Source: Bolinopsis microptera (taxonomy: Eukaryota; Ctenophora; Tentaculata; Lobata; Bolinopsidae). Taken from it: DNA of 64,000 nt. The translations under genes were made by a program, and so were the position numbers. The stretch covers positions 124,001 to 188,000 of the forward strand of contig NC_087082.1 of assembly GCF_026151205.1 (NCBI RefSeq). The letters run 5' to 3'. Shown piece after piece: positions 34,618 through 46,900 of this stretch. The notes under the pieces were generated by a model, which was not told the origin of the DNA, searched no databases, and saw nothing but the letters and a program-made list of their open reading frames with translations. The stretch's first letter is position 1. The number at the start of each line of letters is the position of its first letter.

Positions 34618-35099
34618 ATTTGAAAAAATAAAACTTCTTGTCTGAATGAACTATTAGAACCTCAAGAAGCTGATCCGCATGTCTCCGCTACTAAAATGTT
34701 TAATGAGCCCAATCACTCATCACTTAACAGTTTAATCTTCAAAGTGAGTTGTACAATCTAGGTTGTTTTAAGTAGCTGTTGATAGTGTAAAACAGGAGTG
34801 ACTTGATCGTTTTCATAACTTCGATTTACAATTTGTACCATAATAAAACTAGCACTGCCATGGGGTTCAAAAAGGGTCATTGTAAGCCTCCAGCGTAATG
34901 GTCCTAAGTCTCTGCCCCATGCAGTGCCTGTCAGCATCAGCTAACAGAATAGCCCTAACATAACGATCAAGCCACAAATTAGGTTCTATAATGATTTAAT
35001 ATTGTTGAATAAAGAGATTTGAATATAATATTTGTTTTATTCTGAATATTTGTTTTATTCTGAACATAATGCAATGTTTGATGGTTGGATATGCTTTAA

Positions 35100-35400
35100 A
35101 TTTTTCGAGCACTTTCCTTATAAGTCTATGAGTGAGCTTACTAATTTTTGTTGCAATTGGATGTCGGGAAGAATACTCAATATCTATTTGTTTGAAGAAA
35201 ATTGTGCTGGCCGAAATTAGCGCTAAAAACCATCCTACAGTCGGCACGCGCGGCTCACTGTCAATGGCGCACTACCTACTATGCACTACTGGGCCACGCC
35301 GCGCATCCAATAATGCTTCTCGCAACCACTTTGCTTTACTTTTTGAGCGTCGCTGATCAGTCCGTCTTTCGCCGAATTTCTATTTGGGCTGAGTGAAATA
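35100..35400. repeat. Right arm of the large inverted-repeat element
   Basis: Inverted partner of 27790-28080; see the matching words there. Similarity is partial, so the two arms are old or come from two separate copies. Confidence 0.5.
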
Positions 35401-35486
35401 CGACCTCCATCGCACTAAAAAAAGTGCCGATGATCATTGGAAGTAAGTGCGCGCGTGAGGATGATTATTAATCACTCTACACTCAA

Positions 35487-35734
35487 CACAGGGGGAGCTG
35501 AAACCAGGTTTTCGATCAAACGCTGCCATGTGTAGTCAAACGTCGCCTAAAGTTGCTCTCGTCCAATGAAATCGCTGCATTATGTAAGCCAAGCTCCGCA
35601 TATGAATATATGTAATTCAATTATGCATACTGACTTGCAAAATGCAGCGATTTCATTGGACGAGAGCAACTGTTGGCGACGTTTGACTACAAATGGCAGC
35701 ATTTGATCGAAAACCTGGTTTCAGCCCCCCTGTG
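35487..35734. mobile_element. MITE with TCAA target-site duplication
   Basis: 248 bp with long terminal inverted repeats. The left end is cacagggggagctgaaacca and the right end tggtttcagcccccctgtg. The arms extend about 90 bp (ttgctctcgtccaatgaaat / atttcattggacgagagcaa). tcaa stands directly before and directly after the element. Non-coding. Confidence 0.9.
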
Positions 35735-35739
35735 TCAAC

Positions 35740-37240
35740 TGTCACGTGACTTTTTTAACGTCCTCTAGGTGGCTCTGAATGACTATTCGAAACTATTCGA
35801 TAAATATACAATATAGTATAATAGTGAAAACGTAAAATGAACGGCTACAATAGGTGAGTTTCACGGACGTGATCACGAGTATATTCAATATTTGATTGAG
35901 AAGGTTGTTAAATTGATAACAGACAACGTAGTAAGTGCAGACATTAAAATAACATTAATACGAAGTTACAGCTCCGCCTTAATTGATTACTGATAAATGT
36001 CAAAAAAAGTGAATACTTACCAAAATTGTCTACGACAAAACTTCACCAACTTGTGACAAATTTTATAAATAGTCATCAAACACTCCAAGAATTAAAAGTG
36101 ATTATCAATAAACGATTGTTTAAAGAAACTAACCTGGCAAGGCTGAGTTCAGATTAACCATAGTATTTCCGCAAATGATCAATCCAGCAAAAAATGTATT
36201 TTCTGGTCAAGCTGTTTCCGATTAAGAGCGTAGACTTCCAGACGATCTATATAACGGATAACCATTGTCACTTCCTGATGAAAGACAGTTAAAACACGAA
36301 AAGATACTGCAAAATATTTAATCTTGTTTTATTAATGAAAATATTTTGTCATTATTTACCAGACAGTGCATAGTTTGCTCTATCCAGAGCCCTTGTGCTT
36401 GCAGTAGCGCGCGCCCGCCTCACGGCGGTAAAAAGGTGAGCTTGCATGCTTGTGAATGTAAGTGTAAGTGGTAAGTACATTTGTACTGTAGTTTATACCT
36501 AATTACCCCTATAGAAACTGCAAAGCGCGGGAAATTTTGGCAACAATCGATGGGGGGTTGGTGCATGCACATGGTTAGGTGAAGTGCATAGTTAAGCCTC
36601 AAACACGCGTGGATGCTATTTTTAGAGATTACTCAGCCTGGGAACCTGTTTGCTGAAGAACCGAGCCTATTAATGTACATGTAATTTTATTGACGATGTC
36701 AACCCTTCCATATAGTTGCTCAGCTTTACGAATTAACAAAGCAACAATCTTATGCGAAGTAAAAATGATAGTTAGCGCGGCGGGTCGAAGCGGCGAAGTC
36801 ATTCAAAAGTGTAATCTGTGCACGGCTTGACGCACATCAGGAATCTGTGCGCGTTTTGTGCCAAAGTTAATACTTAATATTGATATATCATACCATTATA
36901 CCATACTTTATATTCATTAACTTATTATCTATAATTTATACTATATGTTTTGATTCTTAGTCCTTAGAAGGGCACTCTATTAACAGTTTTTGACTGATTT
37001 GAATGTCCACGTGGACGACATGGCCTTTGGCATGCACCAAAGGAACAAAGCAACATAAAACTAATAAATAAATTGTAATAATAAAAATTTAAGGGGCTCT
37101 TTTCTAAGCTCATGAAAATGTAGTGTCCGTTGATTTTCTTTTTTTTTCTATCCATTTTTGCAATTGGCATAAAATTGATCATATTGTTTTACTGATCTGA
37201 GATGACAAATCTATTATTCTCAAATCTTGTGTCATCGATA
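35740..37240. other. Gene-free stretch with repeat fragments
   Basis: It contains a short piece of the gcgcggcgggtcgaagcggc family near 36776 and a piece of the LINE-B 3' UTR at 36960-37015 (ccttagaagggcactctatt). No coding feature seen. Confidence 0.45.
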
Positions 37241-37841
37241 AGGGGTTGTCCACATATTACGTAATCAGCCGAGGGGGAGGGGGTTTCAAAATGCTTACGG
37301 TTGATTACAGCAGGGGGGTTTTATCGTTGATTACATATTTTATTGTTTCATTGTGCATTGAAAATTATTTTAATTCAAATTCCACTCAATTTCACTCTGA
37401 TAGTGATAAAATTTAGAAATTGATCGGATATCCGACTTTAGTAGGCAAGGGCGTGTCCAGGGGGCGGTGATGCAGGCGGTCGCCGCCCCCTTTTTGAAAT
37501 GTTGACCTATAATTTTTGTTGAAAATTGCTTTTTACAGCAACAAAATAATTTTATAAAAATTTTCACAAAAAAAATCAAACAACATCAAACACAAGTATT
37601 ATTTTTTAAACAAATGTACTAATTTGAACTAATTAAACTATGCTATGCGCATACATTTTCCATGGAAAGGCTGCCCCAATTCTAGGTAGCCACTCCTTCA
37701 TGGTTGGGTGGGAATCCTACATACTATCTATAATCATTCACAATTAATGATCAATTCTAATTCTAATTACGTTACCAGCATTCAATTGAAATTGAGAAGG
37801 CTGAAAATGGATTAAACATTAAACATAACATGCTAACATGA

Positions 37842-38953
37842 ATGCTAATATTTCCAGAATACAGTCAGAAATGGCAACATATTAAGAAACAGTTCAAGTT
37901 CAAAAGAGTCAAGAGATTAGAGAGAGGCAGATTAATATGGGAAAGAGGAGCTAAAAGTATCTACTATGATCTAGTATCTTCATGTGTGCCAGAGGGTAGC
38001 ATATTAGGGCCAATTCTATTTAGTTTATTCATAAATGATCTCAGTAGAAATTGCACACAATCTACTGTTTACTTATTTGCAGATGACAGTGCACTATATT
38101 TTGATAACATTTCCAGAGGCATATATGAGAATATAATTAAGGATATGAAAATTGTGTATGAATGGCTTAGAATCAACAAGCTGAGACTAAATGCTGCAAA
38201 ATCTTCATTCATTGTATTTGATAGATATCCTAATCTGGACACGTTGTCAATCCCTCTGGATTTGGAAAAAGAATGCCTTTTTATAGAAGAAACTAAATCT
38301 CAAAATATTTAGGTCTCATGATAGACAATTTATTGAACTTTCAAGACCATATAGATTATGTGAAATCAAAAATTGCTAAAAGAATAGGGGCATTATACAG
38401 GTCGAAAAGTCTTCTTCCACTGAAATATAGAAAAATGTTTGTAAATGCTCTTATGCTCCCCCAATTTGACTACCTGGATATAATATGGTGTAGGGCTGCC
38501 AAAACCAAACTTAATTCTCTTGATATATTATACAAGAAAGTAGCAAAAATTGCTCTGGATGTTCATTGGCAGGAACCATCAGTAAATGTATATCGAAATA
38601 TGAAGTGGTTACCCTTACACTTAAGAAGACAACTCCATCTATCAATGTATATGTATAAAATTCTTAATGAGGCTGCACCATCATCATTCACCGATAAATT
38701 TTCTTATGTATCCGGAGGATCACGTGATGCTGAGAGGTGCAACCTTTATATTCACAAATCCAGAACACACAAAACCTTTACATATTTAGGTGCAAAATGT
38801 TGGAATACAATTCCAGAGAACATAAGGACTATAGAATGTAGTGTAAAATTCTCACAATGTATGAAATCTAAATTTATGTCAGATGTAATTCAAGGAGTCT
38901 CATCCTATGAAATAAACAATAGTTTTGACTATTTCTTCACTCTAGCTATGTGA
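37842..38953 (+). pseudogene. LINE family B reverse transcriptase, frameshifted
   Basis: Two open frames make one broken RT C-terminal half. The first (37842-38312) has VPEGSILGPILFSLFINDL and LFADDSALYF, that is, the PQGS and catalytic ADD motifs. The second starts inside KYLGLMIDN and runs through the thumb to a TGA at 38953. A frameshift near 38300 separates them, and the endonuclease and fingers are missing. 3' UTR follows to the (attcta)n tail at about 39645. Other 3' pieces of this family lie at 26655-27385, 40985-41085, 42355-42450 and 42888-43420. Confidence 0.85.
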
Positions 38954-39645
38954 CAACTGAAACAAATTTTAAGGTGCTGGAGTTTTTGTCGGGTGGAAAG
39001 GCCACCTGCGTTATATGACCTATTTTCAGAAGTATAGAATTTTAAACATCTCCTTTATTCGTTCCCATTTGTTATCATTGCCATTCTAGTATTGTTCTAT
39101 ACTTCTCTGTGTATAACTGTAAATAATATTACTAACGTAATTCCAAAGTGGGCATCTATGTAATTTTCAACATTAATTGTTACCTTCATGCCTACAGTTC
39201 ACTGTTAAATCATATCTTATAATGATAATAATAATAAATTGAAATTTAATAACACCGCTTTTAAGATTAAACTTATACTCAGCAGTGTTTGAACTAGTCA
39301 TCCCAGAAAATATCATGAATACTGAGCTTAAAGATAACATATGCTTGAAAATATATCGTCAATACTAAAGCCCGAAAATGGTACTTAAATATGTATATTA
39401 TGTTATGCAAAGATCGAATTCCAAATATGACCACAAAAGTTATCGATAAAGTTTTTTTAAATTTATTTATTACTCATTATGTTTTACATACTATATTATC
39501 CTTATGTCCCTAGAAGGGTGTTCTGCTAACAGTTTTCGACTGACTTGAATGTCCTGCACAGCAGATTGAAGCTTCTTAAATTATTTTTTATTCTTATTGT
39601 ATTGCTGTGTAAATTTGATTCTAATTCTAATTCTAATTCTAATGT
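38954..39645 (+). mobile_element. LINE family B, 3' UTR and (attcta)n tail
   Basis: It follows the RT stop. Blocks shared with the minus-strand copy at 27.1-27.4 kb: gtgggcatctatgtaatttt, gtccctagaagggtgttctg, gcacagcagattgaagcttc. It ends with gtgtaaatttgattctaatt and further attcta units. About 220 bp (39260-39480) are not shared and may be an insertion. Confidence 0.75.
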
Positions 39646-40830
39646 ACAATGTTAGATGACTGATGATATAGATAGCCACTTGCATTGGTATCTGGGCTGA
39701 TAAAGTTCAGAAATTGAAACCTCAATCATCATTTAAAATTATATCAGAATCATGGGACATCACGATCCAGTTCCAAATAGCATACACTCCACCATACTGC
39801 CACTCTTCAGACTGGAGATTAGTTAAACAAAAATTTCAGTTAAACAAAAATTTCAATTTTATGCCATTTATTACAGATTAAACAAGTTTACAATAAATCA
39901 ATTTGATATTTAACAGAATCCTAATTCAATGTGCAGTATGGTTGTCACTCTTTAAATAGATTAGATATAGGTTGACGGGGCAAAGGAGTGTGCGTGCTGT
40001 TCGCTATTGCTCACACCAAACGGCAACCTAGTAAATGTTTTGTATGAACACCGGTCTCCATCACGATACAAAATTAGGATTGTAGAATTTATTGTATAAC
40101 TATTAGTGCGGTGGAGGTAGCGGTGTGGTGCATTAATAGAGCGACAGCCTACTGATTTAGAGTTGTTTTTAGGTGAGCATAATGGGTGTATTTTTGGATC
40201 TAATGGCAACTTTAAAATTGGTTCTTTTAATCATTTATTAAATATCAGTTTAAAAATATATAAATCTGGAATCTGTTCACACTGTGAACCAGAGATATCC
40301 GAAATAACTTAAAATTTGCCATCTTTAATCTTAATTTGTCCAATGTTTTGAAAATTAAAATATTTCTAATGCCCAAGTGTGTTATCAATTGCTTTGAACT
40401 TTCTGTATTGATATCCTATTAGTTTAGCATATAATTCCGTTAAAAATTTTCCGGGGGCTGCGCCACCAGGCCCCTGCTTGCTTTGCTCGCGGCAGTAGCC
40501 TCAGAGCCAGCGCATCGCGCCAACTCCTCGCTTACCCATTTCAAAAATCCTGTGCACGCCCCTGATAGTAGGTAGTTTGAAAGGTGCTTGGCCGGATATC
40601 ATAACAATGGTTTCGGCTCATCGTGATCAGGGTAGCATGAAACGTAAAGAAAAATGATTTCCAGGGAAAAAAGTCAAAGTTCAGGCCATGATTACGTAAT
40701 ATTGCTGTCAGGAGGGTGGGTTTGAGTCTTGATTACGGTTGATTACAGGGGGGAGGGGGGGGGGGGGGGTAAAAATTGCTAAAATATTGATTACGTAATA
40801 ATATGTGAACGACCCCTAATTAAATACCTC
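39646..40830. other. Gene-free stretch before LIG3
   Basis: Inside the TIR-bounded composite. It contains a GC-rich patch (40450-40570) that partly mirrors 37440-37495 and a long G run (40748-40769). No promoter element can be named with confidence. Confidence 0.4.
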
Positions 40831-40836
40831 AGGGAA

Positions 40837-40908
40837 ATGACCGAAAGAGATTACTTGTTTCGTTGTGATTATGCCAAAACCAACAGAAGTGCTTGCAAGA
40901 AATGCAAG
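40837..40908 (+). CDS. LIG3: LIG3 exon 1: start and first half of PARP-type zinc finger
   Basis: Encodes MTERDYLFRCDYAKTNRSAC-KKCK, then donor gtatgt, phase 0. The CKKC pair gives the first two zinc ligands. The ATG at 40837 is chosen because it stands at the position expected for the nuclear form. The frame is also open a little upstream and a possible acceptor (acctcag) lies 4 bp before the ATG, so this could be an internal exon. The TIR element ends 19 bp upstream. Confidence 0.85.
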
Positions 40909-43900
40909 GTATGTACCATACTTTTATAGCCTGTCCGTCGTCAATTGACAATTGACATGCAGAGCCTTTTGATAAAATTGTTACCTTACAGGGTGTCCCA
41001 AAGAAGCTTTAATCTGCTGAGCAGGACATTCAAATCAGCTTAAGAACTGTTAATATAGTGCCCTTTTAAGGACTTATGTATGTAATAAGTAATAAGCGTG
41101 TTGCAGTTGTTGTTATGTGTTGATAATCTAGCTCTCTTATCTCTATTTTATCGCTACATTATAACTGCCATTGTGCGGGTACTGTGTTTTTACTTTATAC
41201 AAGTACAAGTACACGATGGATGATGATGAATGGGATACTCTTCGAAGATTGTCAGGTTACTCTACCTGCATGACCGAAGAGCCTCAGGCCTATAACGATT
41301 GGGTTACTGAACTCGCGGAAGCTACGAACTGTGACAATAAATCAGAGTTTTCAGTTGAAACGTTCAAAAAGCCAGTGAAGGCAGTTTTAGTCAAACATTT
41401 GTATAATGCGTATCAGACTACCGATTATCATGTCAATATGTTTCTGGATATCAAGAAAGATATGGAGGAGTTGAAGAGCGGTCTTATCCGATCGCAAAGT
41501 ACTGTTATTAAGCTGCAGGCTGAACTTCTGGAAATCAAATCGAACCAGTTGGAATCCGTGCACTCCACCGTCAAGACCGCCGTTCAAGACACTGTCCAAG
41601 TTGAGATAAAGTCATACAGTCGATCTGTGTCTAAAACTGCACCTGTGCTTACAGAAGAGAGTTTGAAAAAGGTTGTACAGAATGCTGGATCGGAAGAGGA
41701 TCGCAGTAGGAATGTGCTCATCTTTGGTTTGAAGGAGACTGATGAAGAGAAACTGTGCGATAAAGTTGACGTGATTTTTCAGCAGATTGAAGAAAAACCA
41801 CGTTTCGCAGCTATCCGGGTTGGGTGGAAATCAGCCGACAAGAGGAGACCAGTCAAAGTTTCGCTAGGTAATTCTAGTACCGTTCATCAGATATTAGTAA
41901 ATGCCAAAAAATTGAGACTGTGAAGATCACAAAACTGTTTTCATATCTCCAGATCGATCACCTGAAGATCAAGCTATCCATCAGCGGTTGGTCTTGGAAA
42001 TGAAACAGATAGCCAAAGAAGACACAAAAAAACACTATTATATCAGAAGTGGTAATATTTGTAGTGAGGACAAGATGTTAGAGAGTGATACATAATAATG
42101 AGTGATATACGTCCATAAGTTTTTAATACCGTGTGTGATAAATTTTTTTTTCAAAATGTCAAATTTAAGTACTTTTGGTTTTTGTATTTGTTACTAGCAT
42201 ATTCATTATTGAGTATCTAGTTTTGGATTATATCGCGAGGCCAGCCGCTTTGACATGGGCAATCTTTATTTTTTATTTGGATTGTTGATATAAGCGGGAT
42301 AAAAATGCTTTATTTCATTTCATTTCAAGTTAATGGATATGGTACAGTGAGTAATAACTTGAAACTGTGGGCATGAAGGTAACCATTAAAATGTTACAAA
42401 AATTACATAAACACCCACTTTGACATTTTAGTCAGAATTATATACAGTTATTAAAAAAAGGCAAAATTGGGATGAGGTAAAATGAGGTAAAATATGAGGT
42501 AAAATGAGGTAAATCATCGAGTTTTCTGAGTCCTTTTTTAGAGGCAAAATAGGTTTATTCGAAGTCATTACACTACAATTCGAGGCTGTGCATTGTCTCC
42601 CATGCTATTTAATGGTTTATTAGGGGTGATGTGGCCCCTGGGATGGGGCAATTCCAGTTTAACCTATTTATTCTCCTTACTTGGGGAAAATACAACTTTT
42701 TCATTCACATTTAAAAAAATGTGCTTATTGGCTTTGTTAGAGTTTTGTCGAAACTATACCGAAAAAACCAGTCCCATATCTCTTACCGTTTTCTTGATTA
42801 AACTGTACACTCACACCTACAAATTTATTGGGATTATTAGTATAGATATAATATATAATGTAATTCTCATATTTTATGTTTGATGTGTCTCATCATATGA
42901 AATAAACGATAGCTTTGACTATTTCTACACTCCAGCTCTGTGATAACTATAAGGTGTTTCAGAGTTTTTGTTAAGTAGCAGGGTCCCCTGTGTATTTCTG
43001 ACCGAATTATCACGACTATATTTTTATATTATTAACATTAAACTACGGGCATGAAAGTAACTGGTTACTTTCACTTTTTTACACCATACATAAATCACCT
43101 ACACTTTTTTACACCATACATAAAAAAAGGCAAAAATGTAAAAATGTGTAGTGTAAAATAGCCTAAAAAAGCATTAAAAAGTGTAAGGATGTGTTTTACC
43201 TTTGGAAATGTACTATGTGATGACTGAACATAGTACAGTAATGAACATTTGGTGTTCATTACTGAACACCAAAAAATATTACTTATGCAAAGATAAAACA
43301 ATGTTTTGATGTCCTTAGAAGGGTACTCTATTAACAGTTTTTAACTGATGTGAATGTCCTGCAGCAGATTGAAGTCTTATTGTATTGCTGTGTAAATTTA
43401 ATTCTAATTATAATTCCAATCGAATAATTTATTTTCAGATAAAAATAGAAAAGGCTGAAGTAAGGATTGCGAAATTAAAAACCAATCCGTTTAGTGATGA
43501 TGGTGGCTTGATGACTGACTGGCACCACCCGAAATGTGTTTTTGAAACTTTTGCCAGGGCCAGGGTAGGTATGTGTTTATAATTAAATATAGACTTGAAT
43601 TTTACTTAGTGGACTCTGGTCTACTACTTCAAAAAGGTGACCATGAAAATGTTGATTTCTAAAATTATTGAAATCTATTGGTCATACTCACAAACAAGTG
43701 GTTTTTTCTAGTAATTCAATGTAACAAAAATAGCTTTTAAGCTGAATACGTCAACCACGAAATTCACGAAATTTCGAAAAAAGTATCGATCGGGGAATAA
43801 AACAAGGTCCAGTATAGTACTTATACTATGGTTTACTTCAATAAAACTAGGTACAGTATAGTGTACAGAGTGTGTGTAGTGTGTGTAGCTTACGTTGCAA

Positions 43901-46900
43901 TTATCAAGCTCTCTTATCTTTTGTAACTTTGCGATAAGTTCAGTTTGCTGCTACCGCGTAGTAAGCCTTTGCGTGTGTATACTTGTACATTACTATACAA
44001 TGTACACCACGGAGGATGATCTACATTTGACCCGATCTCAGAAGAAACTCAAGGATTTCAACTATGAAGAAAAGGAAGATGTAGAGGGCTGTGCTGATAG
44101 ATGGTTCACTTCGATGGCAAGTCTACTGAAATTAGAAAACTTCGAAATTCGTGGAGATATGGACCAAGAAATTCTCATGTCTCCGTCTATCTATAAAAGG
44201 TATATGGCAGAATGGGTTATGCAAGCAGCAGACCTCGTACGACGGCAGAGTAGTCAGATGAGCGCTATGATGGAAATCGTTGAGTGCCTCAAGACGGAAG
44301 CACTAGCAGACAAGGAAAAGATGGTCAGGTTGCAGGACCAGTTGCTAGTGCAGAAGGACGAACAACTACAGTTGTTTAAGACGTCAGTTGAAGAGACAGT
44401 ACAAACAACGGTGGAGACAGGGATTAAGAGCTACAGTGCCGCTGTACAAAAGAACAGCACAAATGGCGCGGTCTGCAACAGTAAAATTCTGAAGAATGTT
44501 ATGAAGAGTGTGGCTGCAGAGGAGGACAGGAGCAAGAATCTGATAGTGTTTGGACTGAAAGAAGAAGAGGGAGAACAGCTTCCAGCTCTGGTAGCCGCAG
44601 TATTGGAGGAGATCGGGGAGAAACCTCATTTTGAAGCGACTAGAGTCGGCTGGAAGAGGCCAGGTATCACGGCTATCCGACCAGTCAAGATCACCGTCCC
44701 AAGCTCAACAGCAGTTCATCAAATTCTGATGAAAACAGGGAGACTGAGGATGGCTGATGCACACAAAGATGTATGGATCTGTCCTGATAGATCCAGTGAA
44801 GAGCGTGCAGCAAGGAAGAACGTGGTAACTGACCTGAAGAAGAAGAGGGCTGAACAGACTCATCTCCACTACATCCGTAACGGGAAGGTCTGTAGCCGTG
44901 TTAAGAAGGCACCATGATGACGTAATTCATGTTTCTCGGACACCGATCAATATAATATGTACTTGTAGGAGTATTTTAAGAGTTTACGGACGTTATCTGT
45001 ATTTGAGAGACAATTATATTATATAAATACAATATTATTTGATTGTTTCACACTTTTCACGTTTCATAATTTTATTACTAGGTGGAGGTGATGTTATTGA
45101 GACTTTGGGCGGCCAAAAAACTTCTGTTCTGAAAGTTGTCCTCTGTACTTGTTTCACTGACCCACGCTTTTTAGCATTTATACATTTCGGCCCATTTTAT
45201 ATGTTTGTTCGAATTGCTGTACATTTGTATATTTGCTATTTTGTAAAAGTTTCAAATCAAATCAGTACTTATACTATGGTTTACTTCAATAAAACCAGGT
45301 ACAGTATAGTACTTATACTATGGTTTACTTCAATAAAACCAGGTACAGTATAGTACTTATACTATGGTTAACTTCAGGGAATAAAACTAGGTACAGTAGT
45401 GTACTTATGAAATCCCGCCCCCTGCCAAAAAATAGCTCATTAACTGGGGACCTTTTAATTTTAATTTTTTTTCATAATTTCTGAACGGAAAAAGACATCT
45501 TTGACTTTGTCACAATATTATGTTTCTAGTAGGGAACTGTCAAATTTTTTCTCTCAACACCAATTTACCTTTTTTCCCAAATTATGCAGATTGAGAAAAT
45601 TCTTTCTGATATGGCCATGGCTTGCTATGATCACTCATTCGAGGAATATAACATGTTAATTAATATTGATGTAATGTTATAAATAAACCCTGGTTTCGCT
45701 TGCCAGCACTGTGAAATTATGGCTAAAATATTCATTTTATATTTGGTGGGAGCTTTCAAAATACATATTGTGTAAATGGTCTTCATCTAATTTTATTTTG
45801 TACATCGATTTTATTATATTAACCTTTCCCCATCAGTTAGTGAATGTCATTTAAACCTGGACTTACCACAACTTTCACATCGCCCCTCACTCAATCACAG
45901 ACCAAACCATTTCATCACTCACTCACCAAATTGCCGACCCAATATCTATTGAAGTGGCGAAAATTTTCTAGACAAATGATATTTCGATATTATTGCTGCA
46001 GCAGATACAAATACCAACATTATTATATTCCCAAACGTTTGAACCTTTAAATTAACTAGGAAAGTCAATCCTCAACTTGACTTTTACTGTTTTAAACAGA
46101 TATGATGATATTAACTTAATTTATTATTATTATTATTATTTTTTTTTTTACATACTCCTTCTTAGTGTGGTGACTTGGGGTCCATAAATATAACAATACA
46201 AGCTGATAAACCAAAAAGAACAACTGGGGTAGGTAGGTAGCCCTGGTGGGTGCGTAAACTTTACGGTCTGCTCTCTCCAAGATCAGCCTGCTTCTCCATT
46301 TTACCGTGAAGCCTAATTTCTAGTTTTTATAAAATATACAATGCAAGTGCAGGTTTACTAATCTTAATCTACTTAACAACTCAATAGCCCAAGTCACCAT
46401 ACCCGTAGTATATTCCATGGTAATAGAAGAGCTTTAAAGTTTTTCAAATTGTTGCTATAATTGATTTAAATAAAAATTTGTTGTTTTCTTGAAAAAAATT
46501 TGTTGTTTTCTTGAGTTAAATGAAGTTTTAATTTAACAATTTATCAGGCAACCACAAAAAAGATAGAATCCTCGGACGACATTGAACATTTCGATCTACT
46601 AAAGTCAAAAGATCAAGATGTAAGAAGTGGTTTGAATTTAAGATGTTACCCAGCACAAAACTTGCTGTTACCTAGCATAAAACCCAGCACGGGGGAGGGG
46701 GGGTGTAGATCTTGCATTAAAACTTAATTTTACTCGAATCTGATATTTAGAATGTTTCATATTGCAGGTTATCGAACACCTCATCAAGAACTACCTTGCC
46801 ACAAGGAAAGAGTCTAAAGCACCCTCTAAAGCTAAAGCTGCTGCAGTACCTGTAGCTATTGTTCAAAGTAAACTGACAAAGTCTACACCAGCGTCTAAAG

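Larger units (their letters stand above)
28900..35030 (+). mobile_element. CR1-like LINE, apparently intact, two ORFs
   Basis: A complete-looking non-LTR retrotransposon: a 5' region of about 300 bp, ORF1 (29207-31210), ORF2 (31216-34617) five bases further on in another frame, and about 400 bp of 3' UTR. At 35027-35062 an 18-bp word (tatttgttttattctgaa) is repeated, as expected of short tandem 3' repeats in CR1-type elements. No stop or frameshift breaks either ORF. Both ends are inferred. The element lies between the two arms of an older inverted-repeat element. I see no clear target duplication. Confidence 0.85.
37241..40817. mobile_element. TIR-bounded composite element upstream of LIG3
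   Basis: The left end aggggttgtccacatattac-gtaatca and the right end tgattacgtaata-atatgtgaacgacccct are inverted copies with few differences. Inside both ends lie G-rich tracts and gattacgg/ttgattac words, again in inverted arrangement. No transposase frame is visible; a decayed LINE-B copy occupies the middle. The right end is only 19 bp before the first LIG3 codon that I can assign. Confidence 0.7.

Noticed and set aside
39961-40209. 82-residue minus-strand gene
   Set aside because: No family resemblance or splice context; it lies inside a transposon composite.
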